Of a stretch of 64,000 nucleotides of DNA, positions 1 through 11,556 are shown in pieces; the stretch's first letter is position 1; every line of letters begins with the position of its first letter. This DNA is from Heloderma charlesbogerti (Eukaryota; Chordata; Lepidosauria; Squamata; Helodermatidae), in the NCBI GenBank assembly GCA_026122225.1, contig JANEZZ010001513.1, positions 248,001-312,000 on the forward strand, in the 5' to 3' direction. Both the position numbers and the translations under genes were made by a program. The notes under the pieces were generated by a model. That model did not search any database and had not been told where the DNA came from. It saw only the letters and a program-made list of their open reading frames with translations.

Positions 1-947
1 TACTGAATCAACCCACATTGCATGTTATCAATCATATTTTGTTCTGAAGAACATGGAAAATATGGTAATAATAATGTCATATATTCTCACATATGAGATA
101 CAACTGATATCTCTTGCAAAGCAACATCGGTGCCTCACTCGTGTGATACGATAATTAAGGGATGGAACATTTTAAATGGTAAAATAGTTTTTAAATTTGT
201 TTCATGTGTGAGACAAGACAGTGTTTTGATTACCTGAAACAGGACTACGTTATGGAGATGAATTCAAATCAACACTGAGTTTTGCTGAGTTGTTGAAACT
301 GTGACGTATAGAAATCAGCTGCTCAGACATCAGCAAGTTCTTTCTTCCTTCTCATTGCATGATCTGTGGCAAATATAAAATATGAGGAACACAGCTGTTT
401 GTCATGAGACTAGTTGCAGCAGAACTGAGGCCAAGGAAGTCATGCTGTTTATCTAAACTTGTCATAGATAAATCCTACTCAAAAGAATATACCATATTAA
501 TGTGATCTAAAGAACCATGATGCTTTAAGGTGTCAACCGACCCCGTTTATATCCTTGTACATCTGCATAAAAAAACATAATCTGTGAGGCAACCCTGTCT
601 CTACACGGGGCTGGCTCACACATGCATGTTGGAGAAATCAAGTGACAAGTTGCATGTATCAAAGAGCCATCACAGATCAGTCACAACTTCCGTATCTTCT
701 CATATATCATTTTATCCTCACAACAACAACCCTGTGAGGTAGGTTGGGCTGAGAGTCTGTGACTGGCCCAAAGTCACCCAGTGAGCTTCCATGGCCGAGT
801 GGGGACTAGAACCTGGATCTCCCAGCTCCCAGAAGTTCCATGTTTCTGCAAGTAGAACATTTGCATAGGCATTAACAGGTGCAGTAACATTTGATTTGAT
901 TGGGGGGGAGATGTAGACACCACCACAGACTAAATGTACTACAAATA
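1..947. other. Upstream flank with one old repeat tail
   Basis: No coding exon is visible. Positions about 705-835 match a very common reptile interspersed-repeat segment (a run of 'cctcacaacaa', then 'ctgtgaggtaggttgggctg' and 'cccagtgagcttccatgg'). Part of this segment recurs at about 56735-56760 and 56930-56970. The remainder is AT-rich and unremarkable. Confidence 0.5.
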
Positions 948-1217
948 ATAGGGCACAATCCTATCTAGATAGGTGGCTGCCTCCGAACTCGGAGGCAACC
1001 GCCTATCCAAAGCAAGGCAGGAAAAGCACGGGGGGATTGTTCCCTCCGCGCCTCTCCTGCCCTGCTTTTTCTGCTAGACAGCCGATTTTGAGCACGGAGG
1101 ACAGGGCTTCTCCGTGCTGCCTTGGAGGCAATGCGGAAGTGGGAGGGGAGGTCAGTTCCCAGAAAATAGCATATCCTATGGCCGTCTAGCCGCTGTCTAG
1201 TGGCCATAGGATTGCTC
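948..1217. repeat. TIR-ended MITE, GGGCACAATCCTAT family, copy A
   Basis: The left end reads 'gggcacaatcctatct' and the right end is its inverted relative 'ataggattgctccc'. The interior is GC-rich. The same element lies in the opposite orientation at 13647-14058, where 'ctagacagtggctagacggc' matches the reverse complement of this copy's right end. Longer relatives are at 11954, 24264 and 27286. It is a non-autonomous DNA transposon with no coding capacity. The family name is unknown to me. Confidence 0.6.
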
Positions 1218-1779
1218 CCTCCCAGTTTTGTTTTTTAAGGTCTAAATTAACATCTTATGTGGGGGCACAATCAAGATCACCATGGCTATTTCCATGACTC
1301 TTGTGATTTTTCTAGTCAGCCCCTGCAATCTTCCACATGAGCTTACTTCAAACGCTATTTGCACGAGTAGACCAAAGGTGTGAACAGTCTATGTTTACAC
1401 AGCAAAGGTGGGCCATAGGTAGAACAGATCCTATTGGTAGATTGCTTGTTGATTTGTAATGTTTGATTTGGGTTTCTGACTCCCAACAGCAACAAAAAGA
1501 TTTTGATTCCCAGATTTTAGAATCCCCGATCTGTCGTACCTCAGACGTAGATTTATATTTATACATACAGATCATCTTAGCCACGATATACTGAAACAAT
1601 ACATAAATAAATACAAGAAATTTATGTCTAAAGGGCTGCAGTGGGTAAATGGTACCACCTCTTGAGTCACCATTTTGCACGTCTCCGTTCCCTTGAGCCA
1701 CTATTTTACACCTGGATCTGGTAGCCGTTAATTGTAGGGAAGAATTAAACCCCGATAAAGTAGATCTCACGAGCCTGAA

Positions 1780-2780
1780 GTCTGTCCTGTCCATTCCTGG
1801 TTCAGGGCAGCAGCCGCTTGCAGGAGCATCTCTCCCTTCGTACAGGGGAGAAGCCGCCGCACGGCTGATTTGGGGGAAAGGTCCATCGATCAGCGAGGCG
1901 ACGCAACGCCTCGGCCGACCTGACTCATCGCGACTCCCCCGCCCCTCATCCTTCCTCCGTCCGGAGTCACGAGGGCCCCGATGGGGGCGCATGCGCGTAA
2001 GGCTCCCCTCCAGCTGGTTGTGCTTAGTCCTCCTCCGCTCCGCAGAGGCACCGCCAGGACCTGAGGAAAGAGCCTCCGCCTCGGAGTCGTCCCTGCGCTT
2101 AACGGTCTGGGAGCTGAGGACCTTGTCCCTCAGGAGACGGTATGAGAGACAGCGGGGCAGGCAGGGGAGGCCGAAGCGGAGTGGGCCGGCTTGCCTTGCC
2201 TTCTTCGGGGGCCTTGGACGGTGTGAGGGGGCGGCTTCCTTCTTCCTCAAGAAAGAGGACGGGAGCTGAGGGTCGGGCCCGCCCGGGAAAGAACGCCCCT
2301 TGACCGGAGCTGCAGCCCCTCAAGGGCGAGGAAAGCGCACTTTCCACATGCTCAGAGGCACGCCTTGGTCGCCGTTTCACACGCTCGCTTCTGGGCTACA
2401 CAGCGGGCTCTGCGGCTTAGAATCCCAAGGAAAGGGCCGCGCCCTGGTTTGTGGGCCTGTTTCTTCCCTCCTCGCCTGGGGGGGCGGGAAATGCCGGGCG
2501 GGAATCGGAGCCCCTCTTCTGAGTCTCGCGAGGGAGGGAGGAGGGGAGCAACTTGGCTGGACTCCCAGGCTTTGGAGCGACGCTGCGGGGGGAGCGTTGG
2601 TAACCCAGGCCTGGCTGGCTTCCCGCGGCGCTGGGCGGAGACCGAGGCTGAGGGAGGGAGGGAGGGAGGGAAACGGGGTGATCGAGGAGGCGGCTTTGGG
2701 TGGGTGTCGCTTTTTCTAAAGCTCGGTAAGGAAAGGGGCTCGGTGGGGGGGGGGGATGCGATGACGAAGGAATGAAGACT
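1780..2780 (+). promoter_or_regulatory. SDCBP: CpG-island promoter of SDCBP
   Basis: This roughly 1-kb stretch is strongly GC- and CpG-rich, unlike the AT-rich DNA around it, and lies upstream of the first SDCBP coding exon. It contains GCGCATGCGC at 1987-1996 (NRF1-type site), TCTCGCGAG at 2524-2532 (a palindromic core-promoter motif of housekeeping genes) and GGCGGGAAA at 2483-2491 (E2F-like). A good splice donor, 'gctcg|gtaagg', sits at 2725/2726 and could end the non-coding first exon. The start site and exon 1 limits are inferred, not seen. There is no TATA box at an obvious place, as expected for this promoter class. Confidence 0.7.
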
Positions 2781-3952
2781 CGGTTACGTCGGTTTCGTTA
2801 CGTAGGATGTTTGCTTAAAGGTGGGAGAAGGAAGTAGTTCTAATTTTGTGGGCGGCACGGTATCTTTTCCACTCCTGCGGCTATGTCAACAGGATCTGTC
2901 CGATTTTTTTAAAAAGCAAATTAAGAGGGGATCCAACTATTATATTGTGACTTCTGCTTTGATGGAGTCCCAACTTAGTTTGTTTTAATACATACGTTAT
3001 CTGTCATCTTTCTGTGTATTCCGCGCGGAGATAGCTTTAGTATAAATGCTAATATCGCGATCCTGTGCATGTTTTGTTCGGAAGTAAGCCCCACTGTGTT
3101 TAATGTTTACTTCCTAGTAAAGGTGTTGAGAATTACAGCCTTAGAGATCCCATGTTGTCATTTCCAAATGCAAATCTAGATGAGACAAATTCAAGCTCCT
3201 TGAATTAAAAAAACCCACCATTGGCCACTTAATGTTTGCTACCTTCTTTTCCTCCACATTGGGCCACAACGGTTTTGAACTCAAGCATTTTAAAAGCATA
3301 AATTGTCAGAGGAACTAGTTGTTTGTAATTGTTTATAGTATTATATATTAGTTGTTTTTTTTTAAGCCAAATCAGTGTGTTGTCAGTGCCATATATTTCT
3401 GCTTCTTGCTCCTGATGGGAAAAAACCCATCTTAAGCCGTTGTGAAGAGCATTTGATTTAATTGCAGTCTTTTGTTTCCCCTGGCCCTGCTTTAAAGTAA
3501 AGTGTTTTGGAATTGGGTTGCACTGTCCAAAGTACTCTACCTGGAAGTAAGTAACACTGATGTGGTTTTCACTGTGTATAATAGGTAGGATCCAATGCTG
3601 TCATTCCATTGATGGAACTGAAGCCGCAGAACTGGGAGTGGGGAGATTCCTCCTTCCCCCCTGCAGCCCCTTGTGTGCCTTGGAAACATGTGATGGAGGG
3701 CTGGACAGCGCTTGGGAGCAGGTTTCGGTAGAGTACAGAGAGTTGCTGGGGGGAAGGAAGAAAAGTCCCATCTGCTAGCAGACATCTGCTAGTGCAACAT
3801 TGGATTTAAGCCAATATATGGTGTTTCTGGGTAAGTTTATAATGGGGTTTGCTACTGGTATATGGCTGATATTCCTGAGATTTCAGGCCAGCTGTGTTAG
3901 TGGGTTTTGGAGTGGTTCAGCCTTACTGGATTTTAGTAAGGATTTATTCTGT
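2781..3952 (+). other. SDCBP intron 1, proximal part
   Basis: No exon is recognised. About 3055-3140 is a worn copy of the dispersed element with 'ctgtgcatg' and 'gaagtaagccccact', relatives of which occur at about 25990, 35645 and 63857. The rest looks like ordinary intron. Confidence 0.4.
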
Positions 3953-3960
3953 ATTTAAAG

Positions 3961-4096
3961 CAGGGGTGGGCAACTTGTAGCCCTCCACATGTTTTGTACT
4001 ATAACTCCTATTATCCCTAGCCAACATAGCCAATGCTAAGAGAAGATGGAAATTGTAGGCCAAACCATATGGAAGGCCTCAAGTTCCCCACCCCTG
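3961..4096. mobile_element. hAT-type MITE with intact TSD
   Basis: This is a 136-bp element. Its ends are CAGGGGTGGGCAACTTG (3961-3977) and the inverted form at 4080-4096, with one mismatch in 17. It is flanked by a perfect 8-bp duplication, ATTTAAAG (3953-3960 and 4097-4104). A CAGGGG terminus with an 8-bp duplication is the signature of the hAT superfamily. There is no coding capacity, so it must have been moved by a transposase supplied elsewhere. Confidence 0.85.
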
Positions 4097-4452
4097 ATTT
4101 AAAGCATTTTTGCCCCACTTTCCAGCCAAAAAGGCTCTCAGGGCATCTTTAAAGTTCCATAAAAACACCCAAGACAGCCCCTGACCCCTCAGGCTTACTA
4201 TCTTGTGGTCTCTTTTTTATATTTTAAAAATATACATGAATTTGTATATATCCATATCAGTGCATACATATAAAATGCATAGATATGAAAATACAACTTT
4301 CTAGCAATTATACATAGGCTTCAACAAAAGCAGAACAGATAACCAAATAAGTATTCATTTGAAGGTGGTAAAATAAGCCTATATGCCATATATGCCTATG
4401 TAGAAGACACATCACAAAAGGAAAAGGGGATGAGGAGGGGAAAAGCAAACTA

Positions 4453-4550
4453 TGGGTGCAATCCTATGCATGTTTAGACAGAAAAAGTCCTACAACTTCC
4501 TGGGAACTGTATGGCTTTTTTCTATCTAAGCATGCATAGGATTGTACTGT
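4453..4550. repeat. Hairpin MITE, GTGCAATCCTATGCATG family
   Basis: This is a near-palindrome of about 98 bp. The left arm 'tgggtgcaatcctatgcatg' pairs with the right arm ending 'catgcataggattgtactgt'. It is flanked by TA on both sides (4451-4452 and 4551-4552), which suggests a Tc1/mariner-like origin. Sister copies are at 14050-14166 and 37933-38043. Confidence 0.7.
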
Positions 4551-6914
4551 TAGGCACAAGTTCCTAGAATCATAGAATAGTCAGGTTGGAGGAGGCCTAT
4601 AAAACCCTCGAGTTCAACCCCTTGCTCAATGCAGGAATCTAAGTCAAAGCATCCCTGACAGATGGCTGTCCAGCGTCGTCTTGAATGCCACCAGTGTGGG
4701 ATTGCCCACTACCTCCCTAGGTCATTGGTTCCATTTGTCATATTGCTGTAACAGTCAGGACGCTTTTCCTGATGTTCAGCCGGAATCTGGCTTCCTGTCA
4801 CTTGAGCCCATTATTCCGTGTCCTGCACTCTGGAATGATGGTGAAGAGATCCTGGCCTTTCTCTCTGTGACAACCTTTCAAGTCCTTGAAGAGCACTATC
4901 CTATCTCCCCTCAGTCTTCTCTTCTCAAGGCTGAACATGCCCAGCTCTTTCAATCTTTCCTCATAGGGCTTTGTTTCCAGTGCCCTGATCATCTTCGTTG
5001 CCCTCCTCTGAACCCTCTCCAGTTTGTCTGTGTCCTTAAAGTGCAGTGCCCAGAACTGGACACAGTACTCCAGATGAGGCCTAACCAGTGCTCAGTAGAG
5101 GGGAACTAGTACTTCCTGGGATTTGGAAGCTATGCTTTTATTACTGTAGCCCAAAATAGCATTTACCTTTTTTGCAGCCACATTGCATTGTTGGCTCATA
5201 TTCAGCTTGTGATCTACAACAATTCCAAGATCCTTCCCGCTTGTAGTATTGTTGAGCCAAGTATCCCCCATCTTGTAACTGTGCATTTGGTTTCTTTTTC
5301 CTAGGTGCAGAACTTGGCATTTATCCCTATTAAATGTCATTCTGTTTTCAGCCCAGTGCTCCAGTCTATCCAGATCACTTTGAATTCTGTTTCTTTCTTC
5401 CAGGGCATTAGCTTTCTCACCCAATTTTGTGTCATCTGCAGATCTGATCAGCATTCCCTGCACCTCCTCCTCCAAGTCATTAATAAAATTGTTGAAGAGC
5501 ACTGGGCCCAGGACTGAGCCCTGCGTTACCCTGCTCGTTACTTCTCCCCAGTTTGAGAAGATCCTATTGATAAGCACTCTTTGAGTCTGACGGTGGATCC
5601 CCCTGATCGTTGTTTCATCTAGCCCACTTTTAGCTAGTTTGCTCATCAGGATATCATGGGACATTTTGTCGAAAGCTTTGCTGAAGTCAAGGTATATTAT
5701 GTCCACAGCATTCCCACAGTCCACAAGGGAAGTTACCTGATAAAAAAATAAGATCAGATTCATCTGGCAGGATTTGTTCTTGTCAAATCCATGTTGGCTT
5801 TTAGTAATCACTGCATTGTTTTCAAGATGCTTACAGATGGATTTCTTTATCATCTGCTCCAGAATTTTCCCAGGGATTGATGTCAGACTGACTGGTCTGC
5901 AGTTCCCAGGTTCCTCCTTTTTGAAGAGAGGGACAAAATTAGCCCTCCTCCAATCATCTGGCACTTGCCCCGTCCTCCATGATTTCTCAAAGAGAATAGA
6001 CAGCAGTTCTGAGAGTTCTTCTGCCAGTTCCTTTATTACTCTAGGATGCAGTTCATCTGGCCCTGGAGATTTGAACTCATTCAAAGTAATTAGGTGTTCC
6101 TTGACCATATGCCTATCGATCTCAAGCTGCAATCCTGCCCCTTCAGCCTGTACTTTGCCTTTGACAAGGGGCTCATAGACCTTCTTTTGGGAGAAGACTG
6201 AGCCAAAGTAGGAGTTGAGCACTTCTGCCTTTTCTTTGCATCTTTTATTTTGCCATCCTTATTTAATAGTTGAACCACCATTTCTTTCCTCTGTCCTTTA
6301 CTATGCACGTAGCTGAAGAAAGCCTTTTTGTTGCTTTTTAGCATCCCCCGCTAACCTCAGCTTGTCCTCAGCTTTAGCCTTCCTGACGCCATCCCTGCAA
6401 TTCTGTGCTACCTGCCTGTACCTGCCTTTGTTGCTTGGCCTTCCTTCCACTTCCTATATGCATCCTTTTTTGTTTTCAGGTCATCTCTAAGCTTTTTGTG
6501 AAGCCACATTGGCTTCTTCTGTTGTCTTCCACCTTTTTTTTTCTTGTTGGAATTGTTTGTAATTTTGCCTTTAGAAATTCTTTTTTTTTTAAACTCCCAC
6601 CCATCTTGGACTCCTTTTCTCATTAGAGTCACTTAGCATGGGACGTATCATTGTTCTGAGTTTATTAAAATTGGCTTTCCTAAAATCCAGGTTACACATT
6701 TGGCTATACTCGGCTTTTGCTTCCTTTAGAACCAAGAACTCAAGTATAACATGGGCACTTTCCCCCAGAGTTCCTGTAACTGCTACTTTATCCACTAAGT
6801 CATCTCTGTTGGTTAGGATCAAGTCAAGGATAGCTGATCCTCTAGTTCCTTCCTCTACTTTCTGTAGGAGGACATTTGTACTGCCCCGCCTTTGGGAGAT
6901 GAGAGGGGAGAACA

Positions 6915-7110
6915 GGGCCATCCCACCAGCCCTGCTGACAGTCTACCTAATTCTTTTTTATCCTCTCCCCATTGCCTTTTCCTTGTGTGTTATGTCTTTT
7001 TTAGATTGTAAGCCTGCAGGTAAGGACTGTCTTCTTTGTTCAGTGATTGTAAGGCGTTCCGGGAGCCTTTTTTGGCTGAGGAGTGGGATAAAAATACAAT
7101 AAATAAATCA
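6915..7110 (+). mobile_element. SINE-like insertion inside the CR1 endonuclease
   Basis: The CR1 reading frame breaks off at about 6915 and resumes at about 7110. The intervening DNA has a pyrimidine-rich body, then 'agattgtaagcctgcaggta' and 'aaggactgtcttctttgttc', ending in 'aaaaatacaataaataaat'. That tail resembles the 3' end of L2-mobilised SINEs. Exact ends, target duplication and family are uncertain. Confidence 0.55.
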
Positions 7111-7444
7111 GGGAAATTGAAATCCCCCATTACTACTAACTACATCATGCTTCTTTGAAACACTGGCAATTTGCTTTTCAAAAGTTTCATCCTTGTCTTC
7201 TCCTTGATTGGGTGGCCGGTAGTAGACTCCGACCACCATGTTCCTTTTATTCTTTGCTCCATTTATTTTAACCCAGATGCTTTCAATGGGGCTACCAAGC
7301 TCATCCTCCTGTATTTCCGTGCAGAGGTTCATATTTTTAACATATAGTGCAACTCCACCTCCCTTTGTGTTCTTTTTTACCCTTTTTGAACAAGTTATAT
7401 CCTTCAGTTGCTGTATTCCAGTCATGAGAATCATCCCACTAAGT

Positions 7445-7483
7445 TTCAGTTACACCTATCAAGTCATGATAGGTGTAACTGAA
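7445..7483. repeat. Perfect 17-bp inverted repeat with 5-nt loop
   Basis: The arms at 7445-7461 and 7467-7483 are exact reverse complements (core 'cagttacacctatca'). A third, direct copy of the core follows at about 7494-7506. It lies inside the CR1 endonuclease region. Confidence 0.8.
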
Positions 7484-8515
7484 TACAGGATTCTGTTACA
7501 CCTATCATGAATACAGTGTATTCCCCTCCTGTATTAACAGTTCAAGTTAGTTCTGTTTGTTTCCCATAGTCTGGGCATTAGTATATCGACATCGAAGATC
7601 ATGTGCTTTGTAGTCTAGCTTTCTTCCTACATGTTTCTGAAGGCTATTATTGGGTGCTATTAGAGCTGTTCTCTCCGTTGTGGTGCATGAGCCTTCATCC
7701 TTAGTTACCCCCAACTTTACGTCTCCCTCCCTCATAAGATTCAGTTTAAAGCCCTCTTGATGAAGTTCTTCATGCTGTGGCCAAACACATTCTCTCAGCC
7801 TTTGTGAGGTGCAACCCATCCCTTGCCAACAGTCCATCTTCCAGGAAGTATAGCCCATGGTTCCAGAATCCAAATCTCTCACACCAGCACCACCTTCATA
7901 GCCAGTCATTCACCCAGAGTGTTTTTCTTTCCTTTTCGATCCCTCTTCTAACTACTGGGATGGATGAGAAAACTATCTGGACCCCAAAGTTCTTGAGTTT
8001 CCTTCCCAAAGCTTCAAAGTCTGAAGTGATTTCTTTGTAGCTCTGCTTGGCAGTATCATTTGCTCCCACATGGATGAGAAGAAAGGGATTCCTGTCAGTG
8101 GGCTTTATGAGTGCAGGCAACCCTTCAGTCACGTCTCTAATCCATCCTCCCAGGAGAGAGCATACTTGGTGAGTCCATGGGTCTTTGCGACTTACTTGGG
8201 TTTCGATCCCACACAGCAAGGAGTCTCCCACTCTTCTCTTCTTGTTGTTGTTGGCCTTGGTTTCATCGCCTCTGCTTGGTTGACCTTCAGTCTCTTGCTT
8301 GCTCTCATGCAGGTTCCCCTGTAATTCTTCCTCCGCAGGCTGTCCTCCAGTCTCATCCTCAGGTACCTGGAAACAGTTCCATAGTTCCAGTGTTTCCACT
8401 GGTGTACCGTGGCTTCTGCTCCTAACTATCACCCTTTTCCAAGGAGTGTCCTCTACTTCATTTTTGCTTACCTCAACATTTTCCTCTTCTAGGTTTGTTC
8501 TCCAGATATTGTCCT

Positions 8516-9739
8516 AGCAACATGAGAACACAGCTTTATTCTGCCACCCCTTTCTGTTTAAAACTATGAATTATGTGATAAATAGTCTGAACTATTATTT
8601 TCATCATCCAGGGCAAACCATTGTACTGTTTTGCTACTCTCTGTGATTCTCTTCTTGCAGACCCCAATAAACATCTAAGACTACTGGTCAGTTTTAGCAA
8701 GTAGCATTGTAAAGAAATTGCAAGAAAATCAAGGCTGGAATCTAGGGATGTTGGAGAAATCTTCAATGGATTCAAATGAATTCGGATTTCTGTGAATCCA
8801 CCTGCAGATTCTGTAGGGAACCAGATTTTTCTGAGTCATTTGGATTCCATAGACTTGTGGGTTGGGGGGGGCGGGTGTTGCATTAATTTTTATTAGTGCT
8901 AACTTGCATTAACTAATGCACATTTGAATAAGTGCGCATTAATGCTAATACAAATTAGCGCAAGTAGAACGAAATTCTGGTGAAAACAGTTCCAATTCTG
9001 TCAGTGAGGGGATAACAGAATGAAAGATGCCTGACAGTCTACGAAACGCAGATGGAACGGATTTAACAAAATACATATATCCTTATTGGCATCTAATTCT
9101 TCTGCTTTGAAACTCTTAAGGCAAGCCACCTGTAATTTTCTGGACACCCACCCACATCCCTTCTAAAAATTGGTGTTACTTAGGCCATGTTCCAGTCCTC
9201 TGACATAGAGATGTTTTTCTGGATGTGTTACTAGGGATGTCCGTCGTGGGGAAATCTGGCCTTCTTGGGACTCGATGGATTTCCCCAGAGCCCTCAGCTC
9301 AGCTTGCATTCACGAGCCAAGCCATGGGCCTCCAGCCAGAACTCATGGATTTCCACTTTATTTTTTTTTATAAAAATGGCAAGATGTGCAAATAACTTGG
9401 GCAAATTACAGCTGTAATTAGTGTAATTTGTGCAAACTGCATCCAGAAAGTGCTTATTGATGTGCAAATTGTGGCCAACACTGGCAGGGAGAGCAGGGAA
9501 GTTGCACACAGTGGCGGCAATGCTGCCACTGTTGCTGCCGCCGTGCGCAACTCTCCTGCTCTCGATAAGAGGACCGGCAGGAAGAGAGGGAGGGTTGTGC
9601 ATGGCAGTGGAAGTTCAAGAGCTGACCCGACTTGCACACGTAGAATTGGGCCAACTTGCAGGCTGATGAGTCAGAGTCTGGGGGTAGGGCAAGTTGCAGA
9701 AAGCTCAGTGGATTTCACCCCCACCCCCCAGACAGAATC
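8516..9739. other. SDCBP intron 1: repeat-like, no gene
   Basis: No exon is recognised. 'tagggatgt' begins two stretches (about 8743 and 9232) that share mentions of 'ggattt' and may be related elements. About 8880-8960 is built of repeated 'gcattaa' and 'gcgcatt' words. About 9480-9620 is GC-rich with runs of 'gccgcc'. No transposon family can be named. Confidence 0.35.
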
Positions 9740-10560
9740 CTCCAACAACCCTACACGTTACATACTTTTGTTTGAGGATCAGCAATTTCACTTTGAGCTC
9801 TATGAATTCTTGGATGGACATCATCTGGATCCAGTGATTTATTTGTTTTCGATTTGTCAATAAGGTTTAGAACTTCATTTCTTTTCACCACTATTTGCCT
9901 CAGTTCCTCAGACTTCATTCCTGAAAATGTCAGTTCAGACAAGTATTTGCTGTACATCCCCTAGACTAAAGACGGATCTAAATAATTTATCCAGCTTCTC
10001 TGCAATATCCTTATACTCCTTTAGTGCACCTTTACCCCCATCATCTAACTGCCCAACTGCTTCCCTAGCCAGTTTCCTGCTTCTGATGTATTTAATTTTT
10101 GTAATTTAATGTTAGTGATATGCACCTCAGTTTTTTGCATTCCTTATCTGCTTGCATTTCTTTTGTGCAAGTTTTTGATTTTGCTCACCTTGTATGGGTA
10201 CAACATCCATTTCCTGAAGAAAGCTGCCTTTTCTCCAATACTTTCCTTGACACTGTTCATTATGCTACTGACCTCTTTGAATTGATGGTACCTTCTAGCT
10301 GACCTTCTATGATTGTGGTTTTCAGTAAACCCCAAGCATTCTGGAGTGATTTGACTATCTTGACTTTCCCTTTCAACTTTCTCCTCATTCTTGAGGCGTC
10401 TCTTTTGAAGTTAAATGTGACTGCGTTGGACTTCCTTGGCAATTTCCCACTTACATATAAATTAAATTTGATAGCAGTGTGGTTACTGCTGACATTGAGG
10501 ATGTCATACATCGTCTTGATAGCCTTGTAGATAGTGCTGGGGTGAACCAAAGACATGGGG
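9740..10560 (-). mobile_element. Degraded non-LTR retrotransposon fragment
   Basis: Minus-strand frames give the linker region of a CR1/L2-group LINE. One block is of the type NAWGLLKTTIIEGQLEG (about 10350), and further on KSLDPDDVHPRIH (about 9830), the usual start of the reverse transcriptase. The reverse transcriptase itself is missing below about 9740. Frameshifts separate the blocks. It is clearly older than the neighbouring CR1. Confidence 0.6.
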
Positions 10561-11541
10561 AAATGTAGATGTGGGTTCCTGGAAGCTTGTAGCACTATGG
10601 AGAGAAGTGAAATATTGGCAAATCTTTGAGGATCTTGATCTCCTTGGATATACTGGTTTTGTGTTTTTGCAGGAGCGAAGGCTCTGGCCACTTGCCAGAT
10701 ATCTCCTTGGTTACATGCAAATCCTGAAATATTTTAAGAGCTTGGTTTTTAATGAGAACATAATTGCTTTTCTGTCCAAAAAATCTAATGTTAATAATAA
10801 GGTTAAGTTGGTATGCGATACATAAGCAAGGTTATTTTGAGTAGGTATAGTCATACTTAAATGTGCCTATTTTTTTTAATGGCTTTTGGAATTCTTCTCT
10901 TGTTCTTTCTTATCTTCACTATATCCCAGCACATGAGAGAAATCACTGCCTTTTTCCCAGGTTATCTGCACATGCTGGAGGACTTGAGATACAGGAAGGC
11001 TTTGTTGTGAACACAAATTGAGCTGGCCTGGTGGCCAGCAAGTATGCCAATCATGATCAGATGAGTTTTTTGCAAGGTGTTAAGGGTGTGTATCTTTCTT
11101 TCTGCTCCTGTAGAGAAGGGAAGAGACAATATTGTCCAATAACCTATCGGAGAACAAAGTTTGGAAGGAGTGGAGGAGAAGGTTCAGATGTTTTAAACTA
11201 CAACTCATATAAGTTCAATGGGGAGTTGTAGTCCAAAACTTCTTGAGGATACCAGGTTACCTATTCCTGGTACAGACACTTGTCTGATAGTAAGTCCTGG
11301 TAAACACAATTGAAGTTGCTTCTGAATGAACATGTATGGGATGGTGCTGTTATTTGCCAGGTACACAGATGTGACTTGTAGAATTATTCAGTATCAAGCA
11401 AAAATGTACAGAAATTTTAAAGGCCTAATCCCAAATGCAGCTGAGTCAATCAATCCATGCCTTTTTTTTTAAATTGCATCCAAAATGAACATGAAGATGT
11501 TCAGTTGGCTCAAAACTCTTATATATCTATTTTTCCTCTAG
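10561..11541 (+). other. SDCBP intron 1, distal part
   Basis: No exon is recognised. About 11195-11270 holds a fragment with 'gggagttgtagtccaaaact', the same words as in the hAT-type MITEs at 44006 and 62835. The intron ends at the acceptor 'ttttcctctag' (11541). Confidence 0.4.
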
Positions 11542-11556
11542 TGAAATTGTGTGAAA

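Larger units (their letters stand above)
4565..8515 (-). mobile_element. Near-full-length CR1 LINE, decayed
   Basis: The element reads on the minus strand, antisense to SDCBP. Its 3' end (4565) is the typical CR1 terminus 'tctatgattcta'. Going 5' there is: a reverse transcriptase at about 6222-5092 with readable blocks FSKAFDKMSHDIL and TQGSVLGPVLFNNFINDL, where the catalytic YxDD box is degenerate (SADDTK); an endonuclease region at about 7434-6640 (GVYYRPP, DLILTNRDDLV, and GDFNFP after a frameshift at about 7125); and a 5' ORF remnant at about 8430-7900 with the SGNH-esterase block HVGANDT. Several frameshifts and stops, plus an inserted element at about 6915-7110, make it dead. Two shorter 3' copies of the same family lie at 43438-43976 and 56160-56597. 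Confidence 0.9.

Noticed and set aside
1348..2250. 300-residue minus-strand open frame across the CpG island
   Set aside because: It is rich in Arg/Pro/Ser as expected from GC-rich non-coding DNA. It has no recognisable domain and is antisense to the SDCBP promoter.
4681..6178. Plus-strand open frames of 134-142 residues
   Set aside because: They are antisense shadows of the CR1 reverse transcriptase and 3' region.
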